Positions 39,368 through 46,048 of a stretch of 64,000 nucleotides of DNA are shown piece after piece. Source of the stretch: Actinomycetospora callitridis (GTDB lineage: Bacteria; Actinomycetota; Actinomycetes; Mycobacteriales; Pseudonocardiaceae); contig NZ_JAQZAK010000002.1 of the NCBI RefSeq assembly GCF_028737265.1, forward strand, positions 1-64,000, read 5' to 3'. Position 1 is the first letter of the stretch; each line of letters begins with the position of its first letter. The position numbers and the translations under genes are program-made. The notes under the pieces were generated by a model. It saw nothing but the letters and a program-made list of their open reading frames with translations. It was not told where the DNA came from and searched no databases.

Positions 39368-39676
39368 ATGAGCTTCACGCACGTCGTCACCTTCTCCTGG
39401 ACCGGCGACGCGGCCGAGGACCCCGCGGTCGTCGACGGCATCGCCGACGCCCTGCGGCGGTTCATCGCCGACGCCGACCTGCCGGGGCTGCGGTCGTGGA
39501 GCTGCGGGCGCGACGCCGGGATCGCCACGGGCAACGCCGACTTCGCCGTCGTCGGGGTGTTCGACGACGTCGACGCCTTCGCCGTCTACCGCGACCACCC
39601 CGAGCACCGGCGGATCATCACCGAACAGATCGCGCACAGGGTGGGCCAGCGCACGGCGGTCCAGTTCGCCGGGTAG
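39368..39676 (+). CDS. Dabb (stress-responsive alpha/beta-barrel) domain protein
   Basis: A 102-residue ferredoxin-like-fold protein: FTHVVTFSWTGDAAEDP at the N-terminus, GLRSWSCGRDAGIATGNADF and VGVFDDVDAFAVYRDHPEHRRI are typical of the Dabb family, which forms dimeric barrels and includes enzymes such as olivetolic acid cyclase as well as stress proteins. The biochemical role here is unknown. It is 64 bases after the patatin gene and 25 before a universal stress protein on the same strand. Confidence 0.85.
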   Translation: MSFTHVVTFSWTGDAAEDPAVVDGIADALRRFIADADLPGLRSWSCGRDAGIATGNADFAVVGVFDDVDAFAVYRDHPEHRRIITEQIAHRVGQRTAVQFAG

Positions 39677-39701
39677 GCCGACCCCGGAGCAGGATCGGGG
39701 G

Positions 39702-40145
39702 ATGACGGGCTTCGAGCTCGGGACCGACGGCCCCGGCACCATCCTCACGGCGGTCGACGGCTCCATCACCTCGCTGCGCGCCGGCGCCTACGCCGCCGGC
39801 CTGGCCCGCCGGCAGCACGCGCACCTGCTGGTGGTGACGGTGGCGACCACGCCGGCGATGGCGGCGATGGCCCCCGGCGCGCTGGCCGTGCTCAGCGAGA
39901 CCGCGCAGGACCTCGCCACGGACGTCCAGGCCCAGGCACGCGAGTACCTCGAGGACCTCTCGCTCACCGGGGAGCTCGTGCGGGTCGCGGGCGACCCGTA
40001 CACCGAGATCGTGCGCCTGGCCGACGAGCGCCGGGTCGACGCCGTGGTGGTCGGTGCGTCGGCGAAGGCCGGGCACCGGATCGTCGGGTCGCTGGCGGGG
40101 CGCCTGGTGCGGGCCGGGAAGTGGCCGGTCACCGTCGTTCCCTAG
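39702..40145 (+). CDS. Universal stress protein (UspA) family
   Basis: A 147-residue Usp-fold protein: TILTAVDGSITSLRAGAYAAG, ARRQHAHLLVVTVATT, ELVRVAGDPYTEIVRLADE, DAVVVGASAKAGHRIVGSLAG and WPVTVVP. The ATP motif is imperfect (GASAKAGHRIVGS lacks the second Gly at the normal place). Unlike the Usp at 500-859, it is a full-length domain with the N-terminal VDGS typical of the family. It may be expressed with the Dabb gene upstream. Confidence 0.85.
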   Translation: MTGFELGTDGPGTILTAVDGSITSLRAGAYAAGLARRQHAHLLVVTVATTPAMAAMAPGALAVLSETAQDLATDVQAQAREYLEDLSLTGELVRVAGDPYTEIVRLADERRVDAVVVGASAKAGHRIVGSLAGRLVRAGKWPVTVVP

Positions 40146-40243
40146 CCGTTCGGCGCTGAATCACCCATCTGTACCAGTGATGCCGACGACACTTCACCTA
40201 CAGTCATTCTGGTCGCTGCTCCAGCCCTGCCCTCGAGGTCGCC

Positions 40244-40663
40244 GTGACCACGCATCTCACGCCCGCCAGCCCGACTCACCTCGCCCCGTCCTACGCGACG
40301 CCGGCCTGGTTGCTCCGAGGGCTGACCAACGAGCCCGGGGTGCTGAGCCTCTACGCCGGTCGGCTGCGGCTGGTGACGGGCGAGGGCGTCGTGTTCGACG
40401 CCCCCCTCGGCGCCGTCGAGCGGCTGGCGTTCCCCTGGTACGAGGGCGCAGCCGGCCTGCGCGTCACCGTGGGCGGGCGCCGGCACCGCGTGTCGCTGCA
40501 CCGCCCGCGCGGCTCCGCGCTGCCGCCGGCCCGGCTGATGGGCCAGGACGTCGAGCCGGTGATCGGGGCGGGACGCGCCGACGCCGACCGCGGCATCACC
40601 GTGCACTCGGTGCTGCAGGGACGCGGCGCCGGGCGGGTCTGGCGCACGCTGCTCCAGGGCTGA
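40244..40663 (+). CDS. Hypothetical protein, possible PH/GRAM-like fold
   Basis: A 139-residue soluble protein of unknown family. The middle part LSLYAGRLRLVTGEGVVFDA, then GAVERLAFPWYEGAAGLRVTVGGRRHRVSLHRP in alternation of strands, resembles the small PH-like or GRAM-like domains of actinobacteria. No catalytic motif or membrane segment is seen. Codon use is normal. It starts GTG at 40244 and is preceded by about 100 less GC-rich bases that may contain its promoter; it is convergent with the SDR gene. Confidence 0.65.
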   Translation: MTTHLTPASPTHLAPSYATPAWLLRGLTNEPGVLSLYAGRLRLVTGEGVVFDAPLGAVERLAFPWYEGAAGLRVTVGGRRHRVSLHRPRGSALPPARLMGQDVEPVIGAGRADADRGITVHSVLQGRGAGRVWRTLLQG

Positions 40664-40682
40664 ACCCGCCCCACGGCATGGT

Positions 40683-41456
40683 TCAGCTCATGTGGGGCTG
40701 ACCGTTCGAGGCGCCCAGCCCGCCGTCGACGGGGATGTGCGCGCCGTTGACGAAGCGCGCGTCCTGGCTCGCGAGGAACGCGATCACGTCGGCGACCTCG
40801 GCGGGCTCGGCCGGGCGACCGATCGGGATGCGGGCGCGGAAGGCGGCCATGTTCTCGTCGTCGTCCCGGATGCCCTGGCTCATCTCGGTGGCGGTCAGGC
40901 TCGGGTGCACCGCGTTGACGCGGATGCCCTCCTGCCCGTGGTCGAGCGCCATGGCGTTGGTCAGGTTCGTGACCGCGCCCTTGGCGGCGTTGTAGGCGGC
41001 CATCCCCCAGTCGCCGGCCAGCCCGGACACCGAGCCGACGTTGACGATGCTCCCGCCGACCGCGCGCAGGTGGGGCAGGACGGCCTTCGAGGCGTGGAAG
41101 ACGCCCTCGACGTCGATCGCCATGACCTCGCGGAACGTCTCCGCGTCGAGGTCCTCGACGGTGCCGGGGCGGGCGATCGCGGCGTTGTTGACCAGGGTGT
41201 CGACGCGGCCGTACTCGCGGGCCACGTCGTCGATCAGCGCGGTGACCGCGGCGCCGTCGGAGGTGTCCGCGGCGCGCGCCACGAGCGTCGCGCCCTGCGG
41301 GGCGTCCGCGACGACCTCGTCGAGCTTCTCCTGCGTGCGCCCGGCGATCACCACCGTGGCGCCCTCGGCGCCGAAGCGGTGCGCGGTGGCGGCGCCGATG
41401 CCGGAGCCGCCGCCGGTGACGACGACGACCTTGCCCGTGAAGCGGCCCTCGGCCAC
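40683..41456 (-). CDS. SDR-family oxidoreductase
   Basis: A classical 257-residue short-chain dehydrogenase: VVVVTGGGSGIGAATAHRF (TGxxxGIG), DTLVNNAAIARPG (NNAG-type NNAA), the catalytic Ser in IVNVGSVSGLAGDWG, the Tyr/Lys in AAYNAAKGAVTNL (YxxxK), RVNAVHPSLTATEM and the C-terminal VNGAHIPVDGGLGASNG. NAD(P)-dependent oxidation of an alcohol or ketone reduction. GTG 41456 has AGGAGGA five bases upstream. It is divergent from the PadR/P450 operon, sharing a palindromic control site. Confidence 0.9.
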   Translation of the reverse strand: MAEGRFTGKVVVVTGGGSGIGAATAHRFGAEGATVVIAGRTQEKLDEVVADAPQGATLVARAADTSDGAAVTALIDDVAREYGRVDTLVNNAAIARPGTVEDLDAETFREVMAIDVEGVFHASKAVLPHLRAVGGSIVNVGSVSGLAGDWGMAAYNAAKGAVTNLTNAMALDHGQEGIRVNAVHPSLTATEMSQGIRDDDENMAAFRARIPIGRPAEPAEVADVIAFLASQDARFVNGAHIPVDGGLGASNGQPHMS

Positions 41457-41556
41457 GAGTCCTCCTGGAACGGTTGAACGCTGGACGAGGCCCGGTTACC
41501 CGGTCGTCCGGGCGTGACCCGTGGTGTCGAGAGGCTCACGTCGAGTGGCGGGTCAG

Positions 41557-41583
41557 ACATACCTAGGTCACGCTGACCTATGT
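41557..41583. promoter_or_regulatory. Palindromic operator at the PadR start
   Basis: TAGGTCA-CGC-TGACCTA (41564-41580) is a perfect seven-base inverted repeat, flanked by a second pair ACAT (41557-41560) and ATGT (41580-41583). It abuts the GTG at 41582 and lies in the 125-base divergent region with the SDR gene. PadR proteins bind ATGT/ACAT-bounded palindromes, so autoregulation and shared control of the P450 and SDR genes are likely. Confidence 0.65.
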
Positions 41584-42130
41584 GTGGGTGGACGTGCTGT
41601 TGCTGAGCCAGCTCGCCCGCCGCCCGTCGCACGGCTACGAGCTGCGCCGGCGGGTGGAGGCGGCGACGGGGATCAAGCTGCACAACAACTCGCTCTATCC
41701 GGCGCTCAAGCGTTTCGGGGAGGCGGGCGCGGTGACGCGCACGCTCGAACCCCAGGACGGCCGCCCCGCCCGGCACGTCTACACGCTCACCGACGTCGGC
41801 CGTGAGCTCCTGCACGACCAGCTGGCCGACCTGCCCGACGAGCTCGCCGGCGACGAGGCGGAGTTCCTCGCGCGCCTGGCCGGCTTCGGCCGCCTGACCC
41901 CGTCCGAGCGCCGCGGCGTGCTCGCGGCCCGCAGCCGGGTGCTCGCCGAGCGCCGCACGCGGCTCGCGGGGCTGGCCGAGGCGACGGCACCGACCGACGC
42001 CACCTCCGGCGGGAGCGACCCCTGGGCCGCTCTCGTGCTCGACGAGGTCCTGCGCCGCATCCGCGAGGAGCAGGGCTGGCTGGACCGCCTCACCCACCGG
42101 GCCGACGACCCCACCGAGGAGATGCCGTGA
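41582..42130 (+). CDS. PadR-family transcriptional regulator
   Basis: A 182-residue PadR protein: LLLSQLARRPSHGYELRRRVE, TGIKLHNNSLYPALKRFGEAGAV (recognition helix region), a wing with DGRPARHVYTLTDVGRELL and a C-terminal helical dimerisation domain. The GTG at 41582 touches the operator; an alternative GTG at 41588 would remove two residues. There is no Shine-Dalgarno, so translation may be leaderless. The stop overlaps the P450 start (GTGA), making the regulator and P450 one operon. Confidence 0.88.
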   Translation: MWVDVLLLSQLARRPSHGYELRRRVEAATGIKLHNNSLYPALKRFGEAGAVTRTLEPQDGRPARHVYTLTDVGRELLHDQLADLPDELAGDEAEFLARLAGFGRLTPSERRGVLAARSRVLAERRTRLAGLAEATAPTDATSGGSDPWAALVLDEVLRRIREEQGWLDRLTHRADDPTEEMP

Positions 42131-43395
42131 CCACTGCGTCCACGCACGAGCCGACCATCACCACCTCGACCGGGCACGACGACGATGCCGCCCTGCCACA
42201 GCTCCCCTTCGCCCGCGAGGGCGTCCTGCGCATCTCCCCGCTCTACGAGCGCCTGCGCGCGGCCGGTCCGGTGACGCGGGTGCGCACGCCCGCGGGCGAC
42301 GTCGTGTGGCTGGTGTCGCGGTACGAGGAGGCGCGGACCCTCTTCGCCGACAAGCGCCTCGGGCGCTCCCACCCGAAGCCGGAGGAGGCCGCGCGGGTCT
42401 CCGACGCCGGCGTCATGGCCGGGCCCAGCGGCGACCACGAGCACGAGGACGCCGACCACAGCTCGATGCGCCGGCTGCTCACGCCGGCCTTCTCCGCCAA
42501 GCGCATGCGGCGCCTGCACGACCGGGTTGCCGAGCTCGCCGAGGGTCTCGTCGACGACCTCGTCGCCGCGCACGAGGCCGGCACCGACCCCGTCGACCTG
42601 CACGCCGGGTTCTCCGTCCCGCTCCCGATCTTCGTGATCTGCGAGCTGCTGGGCGTGCCGGTCGAGGACCGCGTCTACTTCAAGGACCTCTCCGAGCGCA
42701 TGGCGACGCTGACCGGCGACGACCCGGCCGTGGCGCGCGCCGAGTTCGAGCGCTACACCGCCCGGCTGGCCGAGGCGAAGCGCGCCGAGCCCGGCGAGGA
42801 CGTCATCTCCGACCTCGTCGCCGCGCAGGCGCACGACCCGCGGCTCACCGACGCGCGCCTGGCGGAGCTGACCGTCGGGCTGCTCTTCGCCGGGCACGAG
42901 ACGACGGTCAACCGGCTCTCACTCGGCGTGGTGCTGCTGCTGGTGAACCCCGAGGTCCGGGACCGGCTCGTCGCCGACCCCGAGGGATCGGTCGACGCGG
43001 TCGTCGAGGAGGTCCTGCGGCTCGCCGAACCGGGCGGGATGGGGCTGCTGCGCTACGCGCACGAGGACGTCACGGTCGGCGAGGGCGACGAGGAGGTCAC
43101 CATCGCGACCGGCGACGGAGTCGTCATCGTCACCAGCGCCGCCAACCGCGACGAGAGCGCCTTCGACGCCGCCGGCGCGTTCGATCCGGACCGGAGCCCG
43201 AACCCGCACCTGTCGTTCGGGCACGGGCCGCACTTCTGCATCGGCGCGAGCCTCGCGCGCACCGAGCTGCGCGTGGGCCTCGCGACGATCTTCACCCGGC
43301 TGCCCGAGCTGCGCCTCGCCGTCGAGCCCGACGCCCTCACCCTGCACACCGAGCGCCTCACCGGCGGGCTCGAGGAGCTGCCCGTCACCTGGTGA
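42127..43395 (+). CDS. Cytochrome P450
   Basis: A 422-residue soluble bacterial P450. The I-helix oxygen-activation motif is LLFAGHETTVNRLS, the ExxR motif lies in VVEEVLRLAEP, and the heme loop is LSFGHGPHFCIGASLAR with the axial Cys. The SSMRRLLTPAFSAKRM segment corresponds to the HxxLRRL region of the C-helix (Ser-Ser-Met in place of His-x-x). It needs ferredoxin and reductase, not found nearby. The hydroxylated substrate is unknown; the overlapping PadR gene suggests ligand-controlled expression. Confidence 0.93.
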   Translation: MTTASTHEPTITTSTGHDDDAALPQLPFAREGVLRISPLYERLRAAGPVTRVRTPAGDVVWLVSRYEEARTLFADKRLGRSHPKPEEAARVSDAGVMAGPSGDHEHEDADHSSMRRLLTPAFSAKRMRRLHDRVAELAEGLVDDLVAAHEAGTDPVDLHAGFSVPLPIFVICELLGVPVEDRVYFKDLSERMATLTGDDPAVARAEFERYTARLAEAKRAEPGEDVISDLVAAQAHDPRLTDARLAELTVGLLFAGHETTVNRLSLGVVLLLVNPEVRDRLVADPEGSVDAVVEEVLRLAEPGGMGLLRYAHEDVTVGEGDEEVTIATGDGVVIVTSAANRDESAFDAAGAFDPDRSPNPHLSFGHGPHFCIGASLARTELRVGLATIFTRLPELRLAVEPDALTLHTERLTGGLEELPVTW

Positions 43396-43419
43396 CGTGC
43401 CCTGCGCGTCAGCGCACCC

Positions 43420-44175
43420 CTACAGCTCCGCGCGACGGCTCACGAGGGTCTCGGCGACGTCGCGGAGCTTGACGTTGAGGTCCTGCGACGTCCGGCGCAG
43501 CACGTCGAACGCCTCGTCGGAATCCAGACCGCGGCGCTCCATGAGCACGCCCTTGGCCTGGCCGATGACGTCGCGGCTCCTCAGGGCCTCCTGGAGCTGG
43601 GACTCGCGCAGCTCGTGGGCCGTGCGGGCCTGCACCGCGGAGATCGCCGTCGCGGCGTGGGCCGCGAGGACGAGGGCCACGTCGCGGTCGGCGGCGTCGA
43701 GGCCGCCGGGCGACCAGGAGTAGAAGTTCAGGGCGCCGAAGCGCGGGGGCGCTCCCCCGGGGAACATGCCGGTGGAGAGCACCGCGTGGAGGCCGAGCTC
43801 GCCCGCGGCCCGCTCCGCGAACGCGGGCCACGACGGGTCGCCGCCGCTGAGGTACCCCGTGGCCGCGCCGACCCCGGAGCTGAGCATCGCCGTGTGGCTG
43901 GGCCCCTCGCCGGCCTCGTCCTGCAGCCCGTCGGCCTTCTGCGCCGCCGGGTGGCTGAACGCGACGGTGTCCAGCCGGCCGTCGGGCCCGCGCAGGACGG
44001 CCGAGACGACGTCGGCACCCGGCACGATCGACTGCGCGGCGTCGATCACGCGCTCGACGACACCCACCACCCCGGCCTCGCGATCGACGGCGAACAGCGC
44101 GTCGGCGAGGCCGACGAACGCCGTCGCCAGACCACCGTCGATCTCGCCGGAGTCCGACGGGCTGTCGATGGTCAT
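43420..44175 (-). CDS. GAF-ANTAR regulator (RNA-binding antiterminator)
   Basis: A 251-residue paralogue of the protein at 18070-18924. A GAF-like sensor (about 25-180; VPGADVVSAVLRGPDG, GEGPSHTAMLSSG, GALNFYSWSPGGLD) precedes an ANTAR domain (about 190-250: SRDVIGQAKGVLMERRGLDSD, AFDVLRRTSQDLNVKLRDVA) almost identical to the first copy. GAAGG lies about ten bases before the ATG. A promoter is visible 45-72 bases upstream. Target RNAs are unknown; the near-identical ANTAR domains suggest overlapping targets. Confidence 0.9.
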   Translation of the reverse strand: MTIDSPSDSGEIDGGLATAFVGLADALFAVDREAGVVGVVERVIDAAQSIVPGADVVSAVLRGPDGRLDTVAFSHPAAQKADGLQDEAGEGPSHTAMLSSGVGAATGYLSGGDPSWPAFAERAAGELGLHAVLSTGMFPGGAPPRFGALNFYSWSPGGLDAADRDVALVLAAHAATAISAVQARTAHELRESQLQEALRSRDVIGQAKGVLMERRGLDSDEAFDVLRRTSQDLNVKLRDVAETLVSRRAEL

Positions 44176-44219
44176 CGCGCACCTTCACGGGAGAGCAGCG
44201 TGGACGGGGGTTCTGCGGC

Positions 44220-44247
44220 AGTATCCGCGACCCCGGGCCGCGCGCAA
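44220..44247 (-). promoter_or_regulatory. Promoter of the second GAF-ANTAR gene
   Basis: On the minus strand TTGCGC (44242-44247) and GATACT (44220-44225) are spaced 16 bases. A transcript starting near 44213 would have a leader of about 38 nt with GAAGG before the ATG at 44175. Confidence 0.5.
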
Positions 44248-44307
44248 CGTCCAGGCCCCACGCGTGGGCCGGCCCGTGGGCACCGTCACGGGCCGGTGCT
44301 CACCGAC

Positions 44308-45972
44308 TCACCGGGCGATGAGCTGTCCCAGGCGCTTGGTGAGCTTCACGTTCTCCCGGTAGTCGACCGGCACGACGATCACCGACGGCTTGTCGCGACG
44401 GTCGAACGCCTCCTTGAGCGCCGGGCGGAACTCGTCGGCCGAACCGATGCGCCGGGCGTGGCACCCGAGGCCCTCCGAGATCGTGACCAGGTCGGGGGTC
44501 GTGAACTCGGTGCCGAAGTGGTGGCCGAATTCGACCTCCTGCTTCCAGGAGATCAGCCCGTAGTCGTTGTCCTCCCACACCACGTTCACCGGGGCGACCC
44601 CCAGGCGCGTGGCGGTCGCGAGCTCCGCCATGTTCATCATGAAGCCGCCGTCGCCCGACAGCGCGACCACCCGGCGGTCCGGTGCGACCAGCGCCGCCGA
44701 CACCCCGCCGGGCACCGCGATCCCCATCGAACAGAAGCCGTTGGAGATGATGCAGGAGTTGGGTGTGTACGTCGGGTAGTGCCGCGCCACCCACATCTTG
44801 TGGGCGCCGACGTCACTGATCAGGATGTCCTCGTCGTCCATCTCGGAGCGCAGGTCCGCGAGGATGCGCTGCGGCTTCATCGGGAAGGCGCCGCTCTCGG
44901 ACTCGGCGCGGGCCCCCGCCTCGGTGATCTCCTCGGTGAGCGACTGGCGCACCCGGCGGTGCAGGTCGATGTCCGGGTAGTGGTGCTTCTCGGTGAGGCC
45001 CTCGTTGATGGCCCAGAGCGTGGCGGCGACGTCGCCGACGATCTCCACCGTGGGGCGGTAGGCGTCGTCGACCTCGGCGGGGTCGAAGTCGATGTGCAGC
45101 AGCCGCTTCGTGCGCCCGATGTTCCAGCGGGCGGGCGGCCACTCGACCATGTCGTAGCCGACGGCGATGACGAGGTCGGCGGCCTCGAACACCTCGGTGA
45201 CGTAGTCGCGCGACCCGAGCCCGACGGCGTAGAGGCTGCGCTCGTGGCGGTCGGACAGCGCGCCCTTGCCCATGAAGGTCATGCCGGCGTAGATGCCGGT
45301 GGACTCGACGAAGCGCTGCAGCTGGCGGCTCACGCGGGTGCGCACGCAGCCCTGGCCGACGAGCAGCACGGGGCGCTCGGCGCGGGCGATGAGGTCGAGG
45401 GCGGCCTGGATGCTCTTCTCGTCCGGCACCGGGCGGCGGACCTTCTCCGGCGGCACGATCGGGGCGGAGCCCTCGATCTCGTGCTTGGCGATGTCCTCGG
45501 GCAGCTCCACGTGTGTGGCGCCGGGCTTCTCGGCCACCGCCAGCTTGAACGCCTTGCGGATGACCTCGGGGATCGTCGACTCGTCGCGCAGCGACGTCGT
45601 CCACTTCGTGATCGGCGTGAACATGTTGACCACGTTCATGGCCTGGTGCGACTCCTTGTGCAGGCGCGTCGTCGCGCCCTGCCCGGTGATCGCCACGACC
45701 GGGGAGTTGTCCATGTTCGCGTTGGCGACGCCGGTGACCAGGTTCGACGCGCCCGGCCCGAGCGTCGACAGGCACACGCCGGGACGGCCGGTCAGACGGC
45801 CGTAGACGTCGGCCATGAACGCCGCACCGGCCTCGTGGTGCGTCGGCACGAACCGCACCGAGGATTCGCGCATCGACATGAGGAGATCGGCGTTCTCCTC
45901 ACCGGGAACCCCGAAGACGTACTCGACGCCCTCGGCCTCGAGACAACGCATGAACAGATCGCTGGCCCTCAT
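44308..45972 (-). CDS. Acetolactate-synthase-like thiamine-diphosphate enzyme
   Basis: A 554-residue ThDP enzyme: catalytic Glu in THHEAGAAFMADVYGRLTG, LSTLGPGASNLVTGVANANM, a central TPP_M domain (RPVLLVGQGCVRTRVSRQL) and the C-terminal GDGGFMMNMAELATATRLGV ending in WEDNDYGLISWK. This pattern is that of catabolic AlsS-like acetolactate synthases rather than IlvB; no small subunit or ilvC is adjacent. It may condense pyruvate to acetolactate, but a different keto acid is possible. ATG 45972 gives the standard N-terminus MRASDLFMRCLEAEG. Confidence 0.87.
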   Translation of the reverse strand: MRASDLFMRCLEAEGVEYVFGVPGEENADLLMSMRESSVRFVPTHHEAGAAFMADVYGRLTGRPGVCLSTLGPGASNLVTGVANANMDNSPVVAITGQGATTRLHKESHQAMNVVNMFTPITKWTTSLRDESTIPEVIRKAFKLAVAEKPGATHVELPEDIAKHEIEGSAPIVPPEKVRRPVPDEKSIQAALDLIARAERPVLLVGQGCVRTRVSRQLQRFVESTGIYAGMTFMGKGALSDRHERSLYAVGLGSRDYVTEVFEAADLVIAVGYDMVEWPPARWNIGRTKRLLHIDFDPAEVDDAYRPTVEIVGDVAATLWAINEGLTEKHHYPDIDLHRRVRQSLTEEITEAGARAESESGAFPMKPQRILADLRSEMDDEDILISDVGAHKMWVARHYPTYTPNSCIISNGFCSMGIAVPGGVSAALVAPDRRVVALSGDGGFMMNMAELATATRLGVAPVNVVWEDNDYGLISWKQEVEFGHHFGTEFTTPDLVTISEGLGCHARRIGSADEFRPALKEAFDRRDKPSVIVVPVDYRENVKLTKRLGQLIAR

Positions 45973-46048
45973 GGATTCGGTCCCACTCCCCGGTGTCTCG
46001 GCGCACATCGGACCGTGGTCAAGTGCCCGCAGGGCGCGATCGGCACAC

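Noticed and set aside
40668..40697. Possible hairpin GCCCCAC/GTGGGGC around the SDR stop
   Set aside because: Only seven pairs with a 16-base loop, and competing pairings exist; too weak to call a terminator.
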